Assembly (NCBI GenBank): GCA_019313105.1
Contig: JAFDBW010000061.1
Span: 1 to 7,496, forward strand
Reading direction: 5' to 3'
Source of the DNA: Deltaproteobacteria bacterium
GTDB lineage: Bacteria; Desulfobacterota; Desulfuromonadia; Desulfuromonadales; BM103
DNA length: 7,496 nt
Below the pieces are notes generated by a model that ran no database searches, was not told the origin of the DNA, and saw only the letters and a list, made by a program, of their open reading frames with translations. Position 1 is the first letter of the stretch. The number at the start of each line of letters is the position of its first letter. The translations under genes and the position numbers were made by a program. Of this stretch, positions 1 to 6,184 are shown piece by piece.

Positions 1-22
1 CAATCCCGGCGTCTGAGCATTT

Positions 23-619
23 ATGAATACTTTGCTCTTTATTTTCATATTGATCGTGATCTATCTGATCGCCGCTATTCCGACCGGCATCGTCCTGGCC
101 AAGGTTATGGGCTATGAAGACGTGCGCAAAAAAGGCAGTGGCAACATCGGTGCGACCAACGTGTATCGGGTCGCCGGCAAACTGGCAGGTATCCTGACAT
201 TAGCCGGCGACATCCTGAAGGGTTTTCTGCCGCTGCTGGCCTGTAAAACCTGGCTGGCACCGACTTCGGCTCAGCTCGGCATCGCATGCGCCATGGCGAT
301 AGTCGGCCATTGTTACCCGGTTTACCTGAAATTCAGGGGCGGCAAGGGGATTGCTACGGCCCTCGGTATTTTTCTGGTTATGTCGCCGATCGCTGTCATC
401 GGCGCGGCGATTGTCTTCGGCATCACGGTCGCCACCACCCGTTTCATCTCTCTCGGCTCGGTACTTGCGGCCATGTCAGCCCCCCTGTTGGTCCTGATGC
501 TCAACCAACCGCAGCCGATTTTCCTGGCCACACTCTTCATTGCCACGCTGATCGTCTGGCGTCACCGCAGCAATATCAAGCGGTTGATGGACGGCTCAGA
601 AGATCGTTTTAAAGCATGA
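23..619 (+). CDS. plsY: Acyl-phosphate:glycerol-3-phosphate acyltransferase PlsY
   Basis: PlsY is an inner-membrane enzyme that moves an acyl group from acyl-phosphate to position 1 of glycerol-3-phosphate, the first step of phospholipid synthesis. The 198-residue protein has the usual family length and is mostly hydrophobic segments, consistent with about five membrane spans. All three conserved family motifs are visible: SGNIGATN at residues 39-46; GHCYP at 95-99 followed by F104-RGGKGIAT (105-112); and RHRSNIKRLMDGSE at 180-193. The Shine-Dalgarno is weak (a GAG five bases before the ATG), but the ATG is followed at once by the expected first hydrophobic segment. A TGA at 14-16, preceded by Asn-Pro-Gly-Val codons, could be the end of an upstream co-transcribed gene, but too little is in the window to say. 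The stop codon overlaps the start of mltG in an ATGA, so the two are probably translationally coupled. Confidence 0.96.
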   Translation: MNTLLFIFILIVIYLIAAIPTGIVLAKVMGYEDVRKKGSGNIGATNVYRVAGKLAGILTLAGDILKGFLPLLACKTWLAPTSAQLGIACAMAIVGHCYPVYLKFRGGKGIATALGIFLVMSPIAVIGAAIVFGITVATTRFISLGSVLAAMSAPLLVLMLNQPQPIFLATLFIATLIVWRHRSNIKRLMDGSEDRFKA

Positions 620-1620
620 CATCCCGCACCAGGAATTTTGTCCTTGCAGGCTTTGTGCTGATCATTCTTCCGATCTTGTGCGTCGGATTCTGGGCGGAGA
701 GTTTTATTACGACTGAAGTGACCCCACCGGCGCTGCGGGTTATCGAAATCAAGGCCGGAAGTTCCTTCACGCGTATTGCCAACCAGCTTGCAGAAGCCGG
801 TGTGATCAGCGATGCAACCCGCTTCACCTGGCTGGCCCGCTGGCGTGGTACTACGGCACAGGTCCATGCCGGAGAGTATCTCTTCGAAACCAAGGCACGC
901 CCCGGCGAGGTGCTCGCCCGTCTGGTTGGTGGTGATATCCGCAAGTTCCAGGTCACCATCCCCGAAGGGTTCAATCTCAGAGAGATCGCCGACCGCTTGG
1001 CCAAAACCGAGGTTGGTTCAGCGAATGACTTCCTCACGCTCTGCTACGATGCCGAGTTCATCAGGGAACTTGATATTGAGGCTGACTCTCTGGAAGGCTA
1101 TCTGTTTCCGGAGACCTACACTTACACTTCTTCGACAACGGCACGTCAGTTATTAAGCACCATGGTCGGTCAGCTGAAGAAGCATCTTTCGCCGGCCATA
1201 CTGGTCAAAGCTGACGAGTTGGGCCTGGATCGGCATGAATTACTGACCCTGGCATCGATCATCCAGAAGGAAGCCGGCAATGTCATGGAGATGCCTCTGA
1301 TTTCGGCCGTGTTCCATAACCGCCTCAAGCGCGGAATTGCCCTGCAGGCAGACCCGACAGTGATCTACGGGATTGCTGATTTTGACGGCAACCTCACCCG
1401 CAAACACCTGGAGACGCCGACACCCTACAATACCTACCGGAAAAGAGGCCTGCCGCCCGGCCCGATTGCCAGCCCGGGGCAGTTTGCCCTGCGTGCAGCG
1501 GTCAACCCGGCGGACACAAAAGCCCTCTATTTTGTGGCAAAGGGCGATGGCACCCATGAATTTAGTGCGACGCTGAAAGAGCATAACCGCGCAGTGCGAC
1601 GCTACCAGCTGCGCCGTTGA
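616..1620 (+). CDS. mltG: Endolytic murein transglycosylase MltG (YceG family)
   Basis: MltG cleaves nascent glycan strands in the periplasm and is thought to set peptidoglycan chain length. The 334-residue protein starts with a short cytoplasmic tail and one hydrophobic membrane anchor (about residues 8-27). A LysM-like region follows (about 40-105, with the family-typical HAGEYLF at 84-90), then the catalytic YceG domain. The sequence SIIQKEAG (214-221) carries the expected catalytic glutamate, E219. Other family marks are EGYLFPETY (160-168), FHNRL (233-237), LQADPTVIYG (243-252), PYNTY (270-274), GLPPGPIASPG (278-288) and a C-terminal FVAKGDGTHEFS (306-317). Nothing looks truncated. There is little Shine-Dalgarno sequence of its own; the ATGA overlap with plsY suggests coupling. 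A strong terminator lies about 100 bases after the stop, so this is the last gene of its operon. Confidence 0.96.
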   Translation: MTSRTRNFVLAGFVLIILPILCVGFWAESFITTEVTPPALRVIEIKAGSSFTRIANQLAEAGVISDATRFTWLARWRGTTAQVHAGEYLFETKARPGEVLARLVGGDIRKFQVTIPEGFNLREIADRLAKTEVGSANDFLTLCYDAEFIRELDIEADSLEGYLFPETYTYTSSTTARQLLSTMVGQLKKHLSPAILVKADELGLDRHELLTLASIIQKEAGNVMEMPLISAVFHNRLKRGIALQADPTVIYGIADFDGNLTRKHLETPTPYNTYRKRGLPPGPIASPGQFALRAAVNPADTKALYFVAKGDGTHEFSATLKEHNRAVRRYQLRR

Positions 1621-1716
1621 GAAAAACTGAAGAGGGTTTCACGTCGCTCTGTAAACTTCCCTGTCGAGGAGACAAATCATCGAAGCGCGAAGTGAGAGGC
1701 GCGAAAAAACAAAATG

Positions 1717-1750
1717 AAGGGATCAGAATTACAATTCTGATCCCTTTTTT
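1717..1750. terminator. Bidirectional intrinsic terminator between mltG and the convergent ATP-grasp gene
   Basis: A perfect 12-bp inverted repeat, GGGATCAGAATT (1719-1730) and AATTCTGATCCC (1733-1744), is extended by two A-T pairs (1717-1718 with 1745-1746). Six T residues (1745-1750) follow on the plus strand. Read on the minus strand, the same stem is followed by a T-rich stretch (the complement of 1704-1718). The stem can therefore end transcripts from both mltG on the left and the minus-strand gene on the right. The innermost A-T pairs are likely open, since the nominal loop is only two bases. The rest of 1621-1823 shows no gene. Confidence 0.9.
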
Positions 1751-1823
1751 CGATTCCTTGTTGGCTCCGGGGTTCTCGATTTAATCGTAAGGGCAAGTGG
1801 TTTGTACAGAAGAAAGTGCCAGG

Positions 1824-2939
1824 TTAAATGATTCGGACGCTGGCAAACCCACCGCCTGGAGTACGCAGGTTGGTCACCTGCCCGCGGTACAGGCGGGCGG
1901 TCACACCGAGCACCCGGTTACGATAAGCATACACGCGCAGGTCGGTTTTCATCGGGCCGTCATCGGCTGTCTCGCTCATCGAAGGCGGGACCAGCTCCTG
2001 CACCAGGGTTCGCTCCGCCGGTAATTGGTCAAACCGTTTGCGGGAGAGCTTCTCTCCGATCAGCACCCCCCTGCTGCCAAAGCTGTCCACCGGTTTGAAG
2101 ACGAGCCGCTTGCGATCTGACCACAGTCGCTGCAGGTCCATTGCGGCAAGCAGCGAGGTGTTGGGAACAGTCTGTTCGAGCAGTCGTTCATCATTCCCGG
2201 ACAGGTGCCAGGAGGCACGCTGTTGTGGATCAGACCAGAGAATCATCCGCCGCTTGTCGGCAAGCAGGCCGTACATGTGAGGATTGGGCGTCAGGCAGAC
2301 CTTGCTGGCCAGGTATGCCTGACGCAGCCCGGCCATCTCGTCGCTTGCCAGGTAGAAATCGCAATGACGATTGTAGACCAGATCGACGGGTTGGCCATCA
2401 AAGTCGACGCCCTCGGCGGAAGTATGCAATTGGCGTGGTTCGACGATCTCTGTAGGCACTCCCCAGGCTCTGAACAGGTCGGCAAAGGCCGCCATCTCAG
2501 GATAAAGATACTGCTCGGTCGGATTTTCGTCGAGGATCGCAATCCGTTCCGGCTTGAGCTTGGCACCTGTCGAATGTTTTTTTATTTCATCCGAGAAGGT
2601 CTGCAGCAGGCGCTTTCTGAACTTTGCCGGGAGGGATTGGTGATCGACGGGCAGGGCAGGGGCCTGCGCCAGGTAGGCCAGCATGCCGCCGCCGGCATTG
2701 GTGTTGACTTCGATCAACCGTGGCATCTCACCGGCAAGATGAAAATCGTAGCACATCATGACCGCATCGTGTCCCGGATCAAAGCGGGCGACGTCCGGGA
2801 CTTCTGCGTAGACCTGCTCACGATATTGCGGGTTGCGGCTCAGCCTGTCGAGCGTTCGAACAACGCCTACCATGCGTCTTAACGCGATGGCGGGTAATTG
2901 GACAACGGCACTGCTGAGATTCTCACTAAAACTGGACAA
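1824..2939 (-). CDS. Uncharacterised ATP-grasp domain protein
   Basis: A 371-residue soluble protein with no signal peptide or membrane segment. The C-terminal half has the order of elements seen in ATP-grasp carboxylate-amine ligases: a lysine loop at LVFKPVDSFGSRGV (279-292, K282 the likely ATP lysine), a hinge strand LVQELVPPS (312-320, E315), DLR (333-335), then GVTARLYRGQVTN (345-357) ending in a glycine-rich PGGGFA (361-366). N357 and the acidic residues before it would bind magnesium. The N-terminal part carries DFH (65-67) and a striking LIEVNTNAGG (75-84), and there is a VYNRHCDFYL (188-197) in the middle. These may form the acceptor-binding domain. I do not recognise the substrate; peptide-like ligation is only a family-level expectation. 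The gene follows ldhH on the same strand but is separated from it by a terminator and 305 bases, so it is probably transcribed separately. TTG was chosen as the start because a good Shine-Dalgarno precedes it; the first ATG would be at residue 23. Confidence 0.82.
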   Translation of the reverse strand: MSSFSENLSSAVVQLPAIALRRMVGVVRTLDRLSRNPQYREQVYAEVPDVARFDPGHDAVMMCYDFHLAGEMPRLIEVNTNAGGGMLAYLAQAPALPVDHQSLPAKFRKRLLQTFSDEIKKHSTGAKLKPERIAILDENPTEQYLYPEMAAFADLFRAWGVPTEIVEPRQLHTSAEGVDFDGQPVDLVYNRHCDFYLASDEMAGLRQAYLASKVCLTPNPHMYGLLADKRRMILWSDPQQRASWHLSGNDERLLEQTVPNTSLLAAMDLQRLWSDRKRLVFKPVDSFGSRGVLIGEKLSRKRFDQLPAERTLVQELVPPSMSETADDGPMKTDLRVYAYRNRVLGVTARLYRGQVTNLRTPGGGFASVRII

Positions 2940-2949
2940 CCTTGCTCCT
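2937..2949 (-). promoter_or_regulatory. Ribosome binding site supporting a TTG start
   Basis: On the minus strand AGGAG (complement of 2945-2949) lies five bases before TTG (complement of 2937-2939). This is the best Shine-Dalgarno near the gene and decides in favour of TTG over the internal ATG at codon 23. Confidence 0.75.
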
Positions 2950-3040
2950 AATCTGTCACAGATGGCGACTCTTTGAATTGTGCCACACTAAACGATGCCC
3001 CACAAATAAATCAGTCCTATAATTCAAACAAAGATTCGTC

Positions 3041-3149
3041 GCCACAAAGCCATGAAGACACCAAAAAATCAATTATCTATGAGCTATAAAGTGTATTTTG
3101 CAGTGATTCACGCCCGGGTTCGATGGCTTTGTCTTCGTGTCTTTGCGGC
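3041..3149. repeat. Inverted-repeat-bounded intergenic element (MITE-like)
   Basis: The left arm at 3041-3060 reads GCCACAAAGCCATGAAGACA. The reverse complement of the right arm (3130-3149) reads GCCGCAAAGACACGAAGACA, matching at 17 of 20 bases. Outside the arms the match goes on with TTCG (3035-3038) against CGAA (3150-3153), offset by two bases. About 69 bases of non-coding, AT-rich sequence lie between the arms. This structure could be a small non-autonomous mobile element or a dispersed intergenic repeat. No transposase and no certain target-site duplication are visible. The copy number in the genome is unknown. Confidence 0.5.
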
Positions 3150-3171
3150 CGAACATTTTTTCGTTTATAAG

Positions 3172-3218
3172 TCCGAAATAAATCGGGGCACTTGCCGGAA
3201 GTGTCCGGGAAGTGCCCC
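3172..3218 (-). terminator. Two-tier hairpin terminator after ldhH
   Basis: GGGGCACTT (3185-3193) pairs with AAGTGCCCC (3210-3218). Inside that stem CCGG (3195-3198) pairs with CCGG (3205-3208) around a six-base loop, leaving a single G-G mismatch on the plus strand (C-C in the minus-strand RNA). On the minus strand the hairpin begins 26 bases after the ldhH stop and is followed by the moderately U-rich GATTTATTTC. The tail is less pure than in a textbook terminator, but position and stem strength support the call. Confidence 0.75.
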
Positions 3219-3244
3219 TGTCAGTTGCTCATCGAGGTGGGTTA

Positions 3245-5398
3245 CTAATCGTCGAGGTTCTCAGCCAGCAGTTCGATGGTGTGCTTGACCCTGACGTCCT
3301 TTTCCTGTTTCTGCAGCCCGCCCTGGATCTGCATCATGCAACCCGGGCAGTCCATCGCCACACAGGCCGCACCGCTTGCTTCGATGTCCTTGATCTTGTC
3401 ACCCAGAATCTGTTTGGCAATGTCGGCGTGGCTGGTAAACGAGTAGGAACCGCCGAAGCCGCAGCAGCGGTCGCTGTGCGCCATTTCGACGACTTCCCGG
3501 CCGGAGTCGGCAATCAATCGACGGGGCTGCTCCCAGACCCCGGCACCGCGCTTCAGGTGACATGAGTCATGATAGGTGACCTTCTCGGCCTTGATGGCCT
3601 TGCCGAAGGCTTCCGCGCCGTCGAGCTTGTCGGTGATGAAACAGGAGATATCGATGGTGATCTCAGCAAGCTTCATAGCCTTCTCGGCCCAGACCGGATT
3701 GTCTTTGAGCAGATCAATAAAATCGCGCTGCAGGGCCATGGTACAGGTCGGACAGGAGGTGACCACAAAATCGGGGTCGTTCTCAAGCATGGCATCGATA
3801 TTCTGTTCGGCCATGGCGACCGCTGTGTCCTTGTCTCCCGAGTAGAGGGCGGGCACCCCACAGCAGCTCTGCTCCAGCGGCAAGGTCACTTCGACATCGA
3901 GATGATTGAGGACCTTGACCAGGTCGATACCCATCTCAGGATAGACGAAGTCGTTCAGGCAGCCGGCAAAAAAGGCTACCCGGTAACGCGGCTTTTCGAC
4001 TTTTTGCGGGATGTCATTCCACAGGTCGCGCAGGGGCTTGTCGGCGATCGCCGGCAGCGTACGCCATTCGGTCAGTCCCGAGAAGAACAGTGGCAGGTGG
4101 CGGATGGTGCGCTCGCCACGGGTCACCGGTTTCTGCAACACGCTGGCGGCCCGCAGCATACCGTGGAACAGCTTGCGGTTGCGCATTACATTCTTGAAGA
4201 CAATTGATTTGCCGGCGCCGACGCCTTCTTCCTCGCCGATCACTTCGCGCAAGTGCAGGATGATACTCTCAAGGTCGATATTGCTCGGACAGACCGCCAC
4301 ACAGGAGCGGCAGCCGATGCAGGCGCGGACCAGTTCAGAAGCATTGTTGAGGCCGTGGAAAAACGCGGTGAGGATAACGCCGATCGCGCTGATGTAAATG
4401 TGGCCGAAGACATGACCGCCCACGGTCTGGTAGACCGGGCAGACGTTGGCGCAGGCACCGCATTTGATGCAACGCAGGGCGTCGCGGCAGTGCGGCGACT
4501 CCGCCAGGGCGGAGCGGCCGTTGTCGAGCAGGACGATATGCAGTTCCTTGCTTTTGTCACCACAGGGCACCGCCCCGCGGATCCAGGTGATGTAGGAGGT
4601 GATCAGCTGCCCGGTGGCGTTCTTCGGCAGGACATTGATGATCCGATTGGCATCGGCGAGCGTCGGTACCAGTTTTTCCATGCCCACCAGGGCGACATGA
4701 ATTTTCGGCAGGGTCGTGGTCAGACGGGCGTTGCCCTCGTTGGTCACCAGGGCAAGGCCGCCGGTTTCAGCGATCGCAACATTGGCCCCGGAGATCCCCA
4801 TGTCGGCATCCAGGTAGCCCTGGCGCAACTGTTTGCGTGCGAGCCTTACCAGGTGCAGGATCTCGGCCGGCTCTTCTTTACCGGTGACCTTACTGAACAG
4901 TTCGGCGACTTCTTCTTTGAGCATATGAATCGCCGGCATCACCATATGGCTCGGTCTTTCCCCGGCCAGTTGGATGATCCATTCGCCCAGGTCGGTCTCG
5001 AGGGCTTCAACGCCGGCGTCCTTGAGGGCATGGTTGAGATGAGTCTCCTCGCTCGCCATGCTCTTGCTTTTGACCACGGTTTTGACGCCGCGATCCCTGG
5101 CCAGGTTGCAGATGTACGCATTGGCCTCTGCAGCGGTCCGGGCAATATAGACTTTTGCTCCGGCTGCCTCGGCGTTGGCGATGAATTCATCACGATAACG
5201 GGGCAGGTTGTCACGCACCTCGTCCTTCATCTCACCAATCGCAGTGCGCAATGCCTCAAAATCCTGGCCGGCAAAAGCCGCCTCGCGGGCAATAACGTAA
5301 GCATCGGCGAAGCGATGCAGGGTATCCTGCAGGCGCGGTTTCGCTATGGCCTTGCGGACCCGGTCATTGTAATGTCTGCTACGGTCTGCTTTATTCAT
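3245..5398 (-). CDS. ldhH: L-lactate dehydrogenase (quinone) large subunit, fused LutB-LutA type iron-sulfur protein
   Basis: This 717-residue protein joins in one chain the parts that are separate LutB (LldF) and LutA (LldE) proteins in Bacillus and many others. Residues about 60-300 form an LUD domain (GISGANVAIAETGGLALVTN at 201-220). Then come two ferredoxin-type 4Fe-4S motifs, C310/C313/C316/C320 and C360/C363/C366/C370. The C-terminal half has two CCG domains of the heterodisulfide-reductase/GlpC kind: C480, C512-C513-G, C549, C552; and C613, C645-C646-G, C684, C687. All expected cysteines are present. The known role of the family is oxidation of L-lactate to pyruvate with electrons passed through iron-sulfur centres towards membrane quinone or another carrier. 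It follows lutC on the same strand across a 118-base spacer without a terminator, so the two are likely co-transcribed. The Shine-Dalgarno is weak (GGA about eight bases upstream) and lies in the last unit of a heptad repeat. Substrate could also be another 2-hydroxy acid. Confidence 0.9.
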   Translation of the reverse strand: MNKADRSRHYNDRVRKAIAKPRLQDTLHRFADAYVIAREAAFAGQDFEALRTAIGEMKDEVRDNLPRYRDEFIANAEAAGAKVYIARTAAEANAYICNLARDRGVKTVVKSKSMASEETHLNHALKDAGVEALETDLGEWIIQLAGERPSHMVMPAIHMLKEEVAELFSKVTGKEEPAEILHLVRLARKQLRQGYLDADMGISGANVAIAETGGLALVTNEGNARLTTTLPKIHVALVGMEKLVPTLADANRIINVLPKNATGQLITSYITWIRGAVPCGDKSKELHIVLLDNGRSALAESPHCRDALRCIKCGACANVCPVYQTVGGHVFGHIYISAIGVILTAFFHGLNNASELVRACIGCRSCVAVCPSNIDLESIILHLREVIGEEEGVGAGKSIVFKNVMRNRKLFHGMLRAASVLQKPVTRGERTIRHLPLFFSGLTEWRTLPAIADKPLRDLWNDIPQKVEKPRYRVAFFAGCLNDFVYPEMGIDLVKVLNHLDVEVTLPLEQSCCGVPALYSGDKDTAVAMAEQNIDAMLENDPDFVVTSCPTCTMALQRDFIDLLKDNPVWAEKAMKLAEITIDISCFITDKLDGAEAFGKAIKAEKVTYHDSCHLKRGAGVWEQPRRLIADSGREVVEMAHSDRCCGFGGSYSFTSHADIAKQILGDKIKDIEASGAACVAMDCPGCMMQIQGGLQKQEKDVRVKHTIELLAENLDD

Positions 5399-5403
5399 AG
5401 TTA

Positions 5404-5466
5404 AGTCCGTGGTCAGTGATCCGTGATCAGTAATCAGTAGTCAGTAGTCAGTGATCGATGATCGGT
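5404..5466. repeat. Nine tandem heptanucleotide units in the lutC-ldhH spacer
   Basis: Read on the plus strand the block is nine successive 7-base units of consensus RRTCAGT: AGTCCGT, GGTCAGT, GATCCGT, GATCAGT, AATCAGT, AGTCAGT, AGTCAGT, GATCGAT, GATCGGT. There is no insertion or loss of phase over 63 bases. In the ldhH transcript the units read ACTGATC-like and end five bases before the ATG, so the last one supplies the only Shine-Dalgarno-like GGA. The units resemble in kind the short tandem heptanucleotide repeats described in cyanobacterial intergenic DNA. Function is unknown. Confidence 0.85.
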
Positions 5467-5500
5467 AAATAAATGAAAAGTGGTAGGTTCAAGGATTTTC

Positions 5501-5514
5501 GCGTCCCTCGTCCC
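5501..5514. repeat. Second heptad pair, GGGACGC/GGGACGA type
   Basis: Two adjacent 7-base units, GCGTCCC (5501-5507) and TCGTCCC (5508-5514), lie just after the lutC stop, which is at 5517-5519. On the coding strand they read GGGACGA then GGGACGC. They share the 7-base period, but not the sequence, of the larger repeat in the same spacer. With only two copies this could be chance. Confidence 0.45.
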
Positions 5515-5516
5515 GG

Positions 5517-6062
5517 TCACCTCTCCATCAAGTCTTCGGATAGTCCTTCCAGCAACAGGATGTGCAATTCAGCCGGCCCGTGCACCCCTATCGTCAGGAC
5601 CCGCTCGATATCAGCGGTCCGGCTCGGACCGGTGATATAGGCAAGGTAGGCTTGCGGCATCTGCTTGTGGAAATCGCCCAGGAGCGGCACGGCCTCATCA
5701 GCCGTCGCCAGAATTTTGCGTGGGTCGAGGAGCACGAAATGTTTCTCCGGCAGGGTGGTGGCAATCCGTACGGCTTCATCGGTACTTTCAAGGACGACCG
5801 TACCCGTTGCTGCAATGCCGAAGTTCGCTCCTGTCAAACCAGCTGCAGCACTTGCTCCATGCGCGCGAAATTCTTCTTCAACAACATCCACACCTGCTGT
5901 TTTAAGCATAGCTGACAAACCGGCGCGCTTGAGGCTTGGACAAGGTGACAACAACAGGCCACCCTCAATCCGTTGGTCAATGTATGCGACGAGTTCTTCC
6001 AGGTTTGAAATCAGCTGAACGTCTGCGCCAACATTGCGTGCCGCGATGATAAAATTTTCCAT
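5517..6062 (-). CDS. lutC: LUD domain protein LutC/LldG, lactate utilisation subunit
   Basis: This 181-residue soluble protein belongs to the LutC/YkgG (LldG) family, the small partner of the iron-sulfur lactate-oxidising complex. Visible family marks are LTGANFGIAATGTVVLES (76-93), the TTLPEKHFVLLDP segment (102-114), and the C-terminal AYITGPSRTADIE (141-153) with GVHGPAELHILLLEG (159-173). It has no cysteine cluster, as expected for this subunit. The protein is shorter than many LutC proteins because the N-terminal helical part is reduced; no better upstream start exists, and the ATG is well placed behind AAGGA (complement of 6069-6073) with a six-base spacer. It is the first gene of the lactate pair, transcribed leftwards into ldhH, and has a sigma70-like promoter with a palindromic operator directly upstream. 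This lldG-then-fused-subunit order is the one known from Desulfovibrio. Confidence 0.9.
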   Translation of the reverse strand: MENFIIAARNVGADVQLISNLEELVAYIDQRIEGGLLLSPCPSLKRAGLSAMLKTAGVDVVEEEFRAHGASAAAGLTGANFGIAATGTVVLESTDEAVRIATTLPEKHFVLLDPRKILATADEAVPLLGDFHKQMPQAYLAYITGPSRTADIERVLTIGVHGPAELHILLLEGLSEDLMER

Positions 6063-6088
6063 AATTGGTCCTTAAGGTAAAACAAGTT

Positions 6089-6103
6089 ATTGGTATGACC
6101 AAT
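6089..6103. promoter_or_regulatory. PdhR/LldR-type (GntR family, FadR subgroup) operator
   Basis: The sequence ATTGGT-ATG-ACCAAT is a perfect 6-bp inverted repeat with a 3-bp centre. It matches the known consensus of Escherichia coli PdhR (ATTGGTnnnACCAAT) and fits the looser LldR pattern TnGTnnnACnA, both pyruvate- or lactate-responsive regulators. It lies 26 bases before the lutC start and would cover the expected transcription start of the promoter next to it, a position typical of repression. A lone half-site ATTGGT recurs at 6064-6069 between the Shine-Dalgarno and the start codon. The regulator gene is not in the window. Confidence 0.75.
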
Positions 6104-6105
6104 TT

Positions 6106-6135
6106 ATGGTAGACTTCTCTCCTCGGATCTGTCAA
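6106..6135 (-). promoter_or_regulatory. Sigma70-like promoter of lutC-ldhH
   Basis: On the minus strand a perfect TTGACA (complement of 6130-6135) is followed after 18 bases by TACCAT (complement of 6106-6111), which shares four of six bases with TATAAT. Initiation would fall inside the adjacent ATTGGT/ACCAAT palindrome, giving a short leader of about 35-40 bases. Confidence 0.6.
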
Positions 6136-6184
6136 GAAATAAAAACAAACACTATTCTATCTTTAGATTTAACCTGCAAAATGC

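Larger units (their letters stand above)
2940..3244. other. 305-base gap between ldhH and the ATP-grasp gene, no gene seen
   Basis: No convincing reading frame is present. The gap holds, from the ldhH side, a hairpin terminator (3172-3218), a 109-base element with inverted-repeat ends (3041-3149), and about 90 bases of AT-rich sequence (2950-3040) that probably contains the promoter of the minus-strand ATP-grasp gene. A TATAGG on the minus strand (complement of 3017-3022) is the nearest thing to a -10 element there, but I see no matching -35 and do not call a promoter. A plus-strand frame from 3052 runs through the terminator into the end of ldhH and is not a gene. Confidence 0.6.

Noticed and set aside
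1712..1739. A possible 8-codon plus-strand frame (MKGSELQF) before the terminator.
   Set aside because: It is formed by the terminator stem itself, has no ribosome site, and is too short to support.
2205..2882. A 225-codon plus-strand frame opposite the ATP-grasp gene.
   Set aside because: It lies wholly inside the minus-strand gene, has no good ribosome site or motif, and the minus-strand frame carries a coherent ATP-grasp pattern.
2980..2985. TGGCAC on the minus strand upstream of the ATP-grasp gene, resembling the -24 part of a sigma54 promoter.
   Set aside because: The required TTGC-like -12 element is missing at the right distance; the bases there read AAAGA.
3052..3288. A 78-codon plus-strand frame in the intergenic gap.
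   Set aside because: It runs through the inverted-repeat element and the ldhH terminator and into the end of ldhH antisense, and it lacks a ribosome site. Its composition is that of non-coding sequence.
4253..5404. A 383-codon open frame on the plus strand opposite ldhH.
   Set aside because: It is the antisense shadow of the GC-rich, well-conserved ldhH. Its product has no recognisable motif, and ldhH has all its family residues in the other frame.
5404..5466. The tandem repeat considered as a CRISPR array.
   Set aside because: The units are 7 bases long and directly adjacent, with no spacers and no cas genes nearby.
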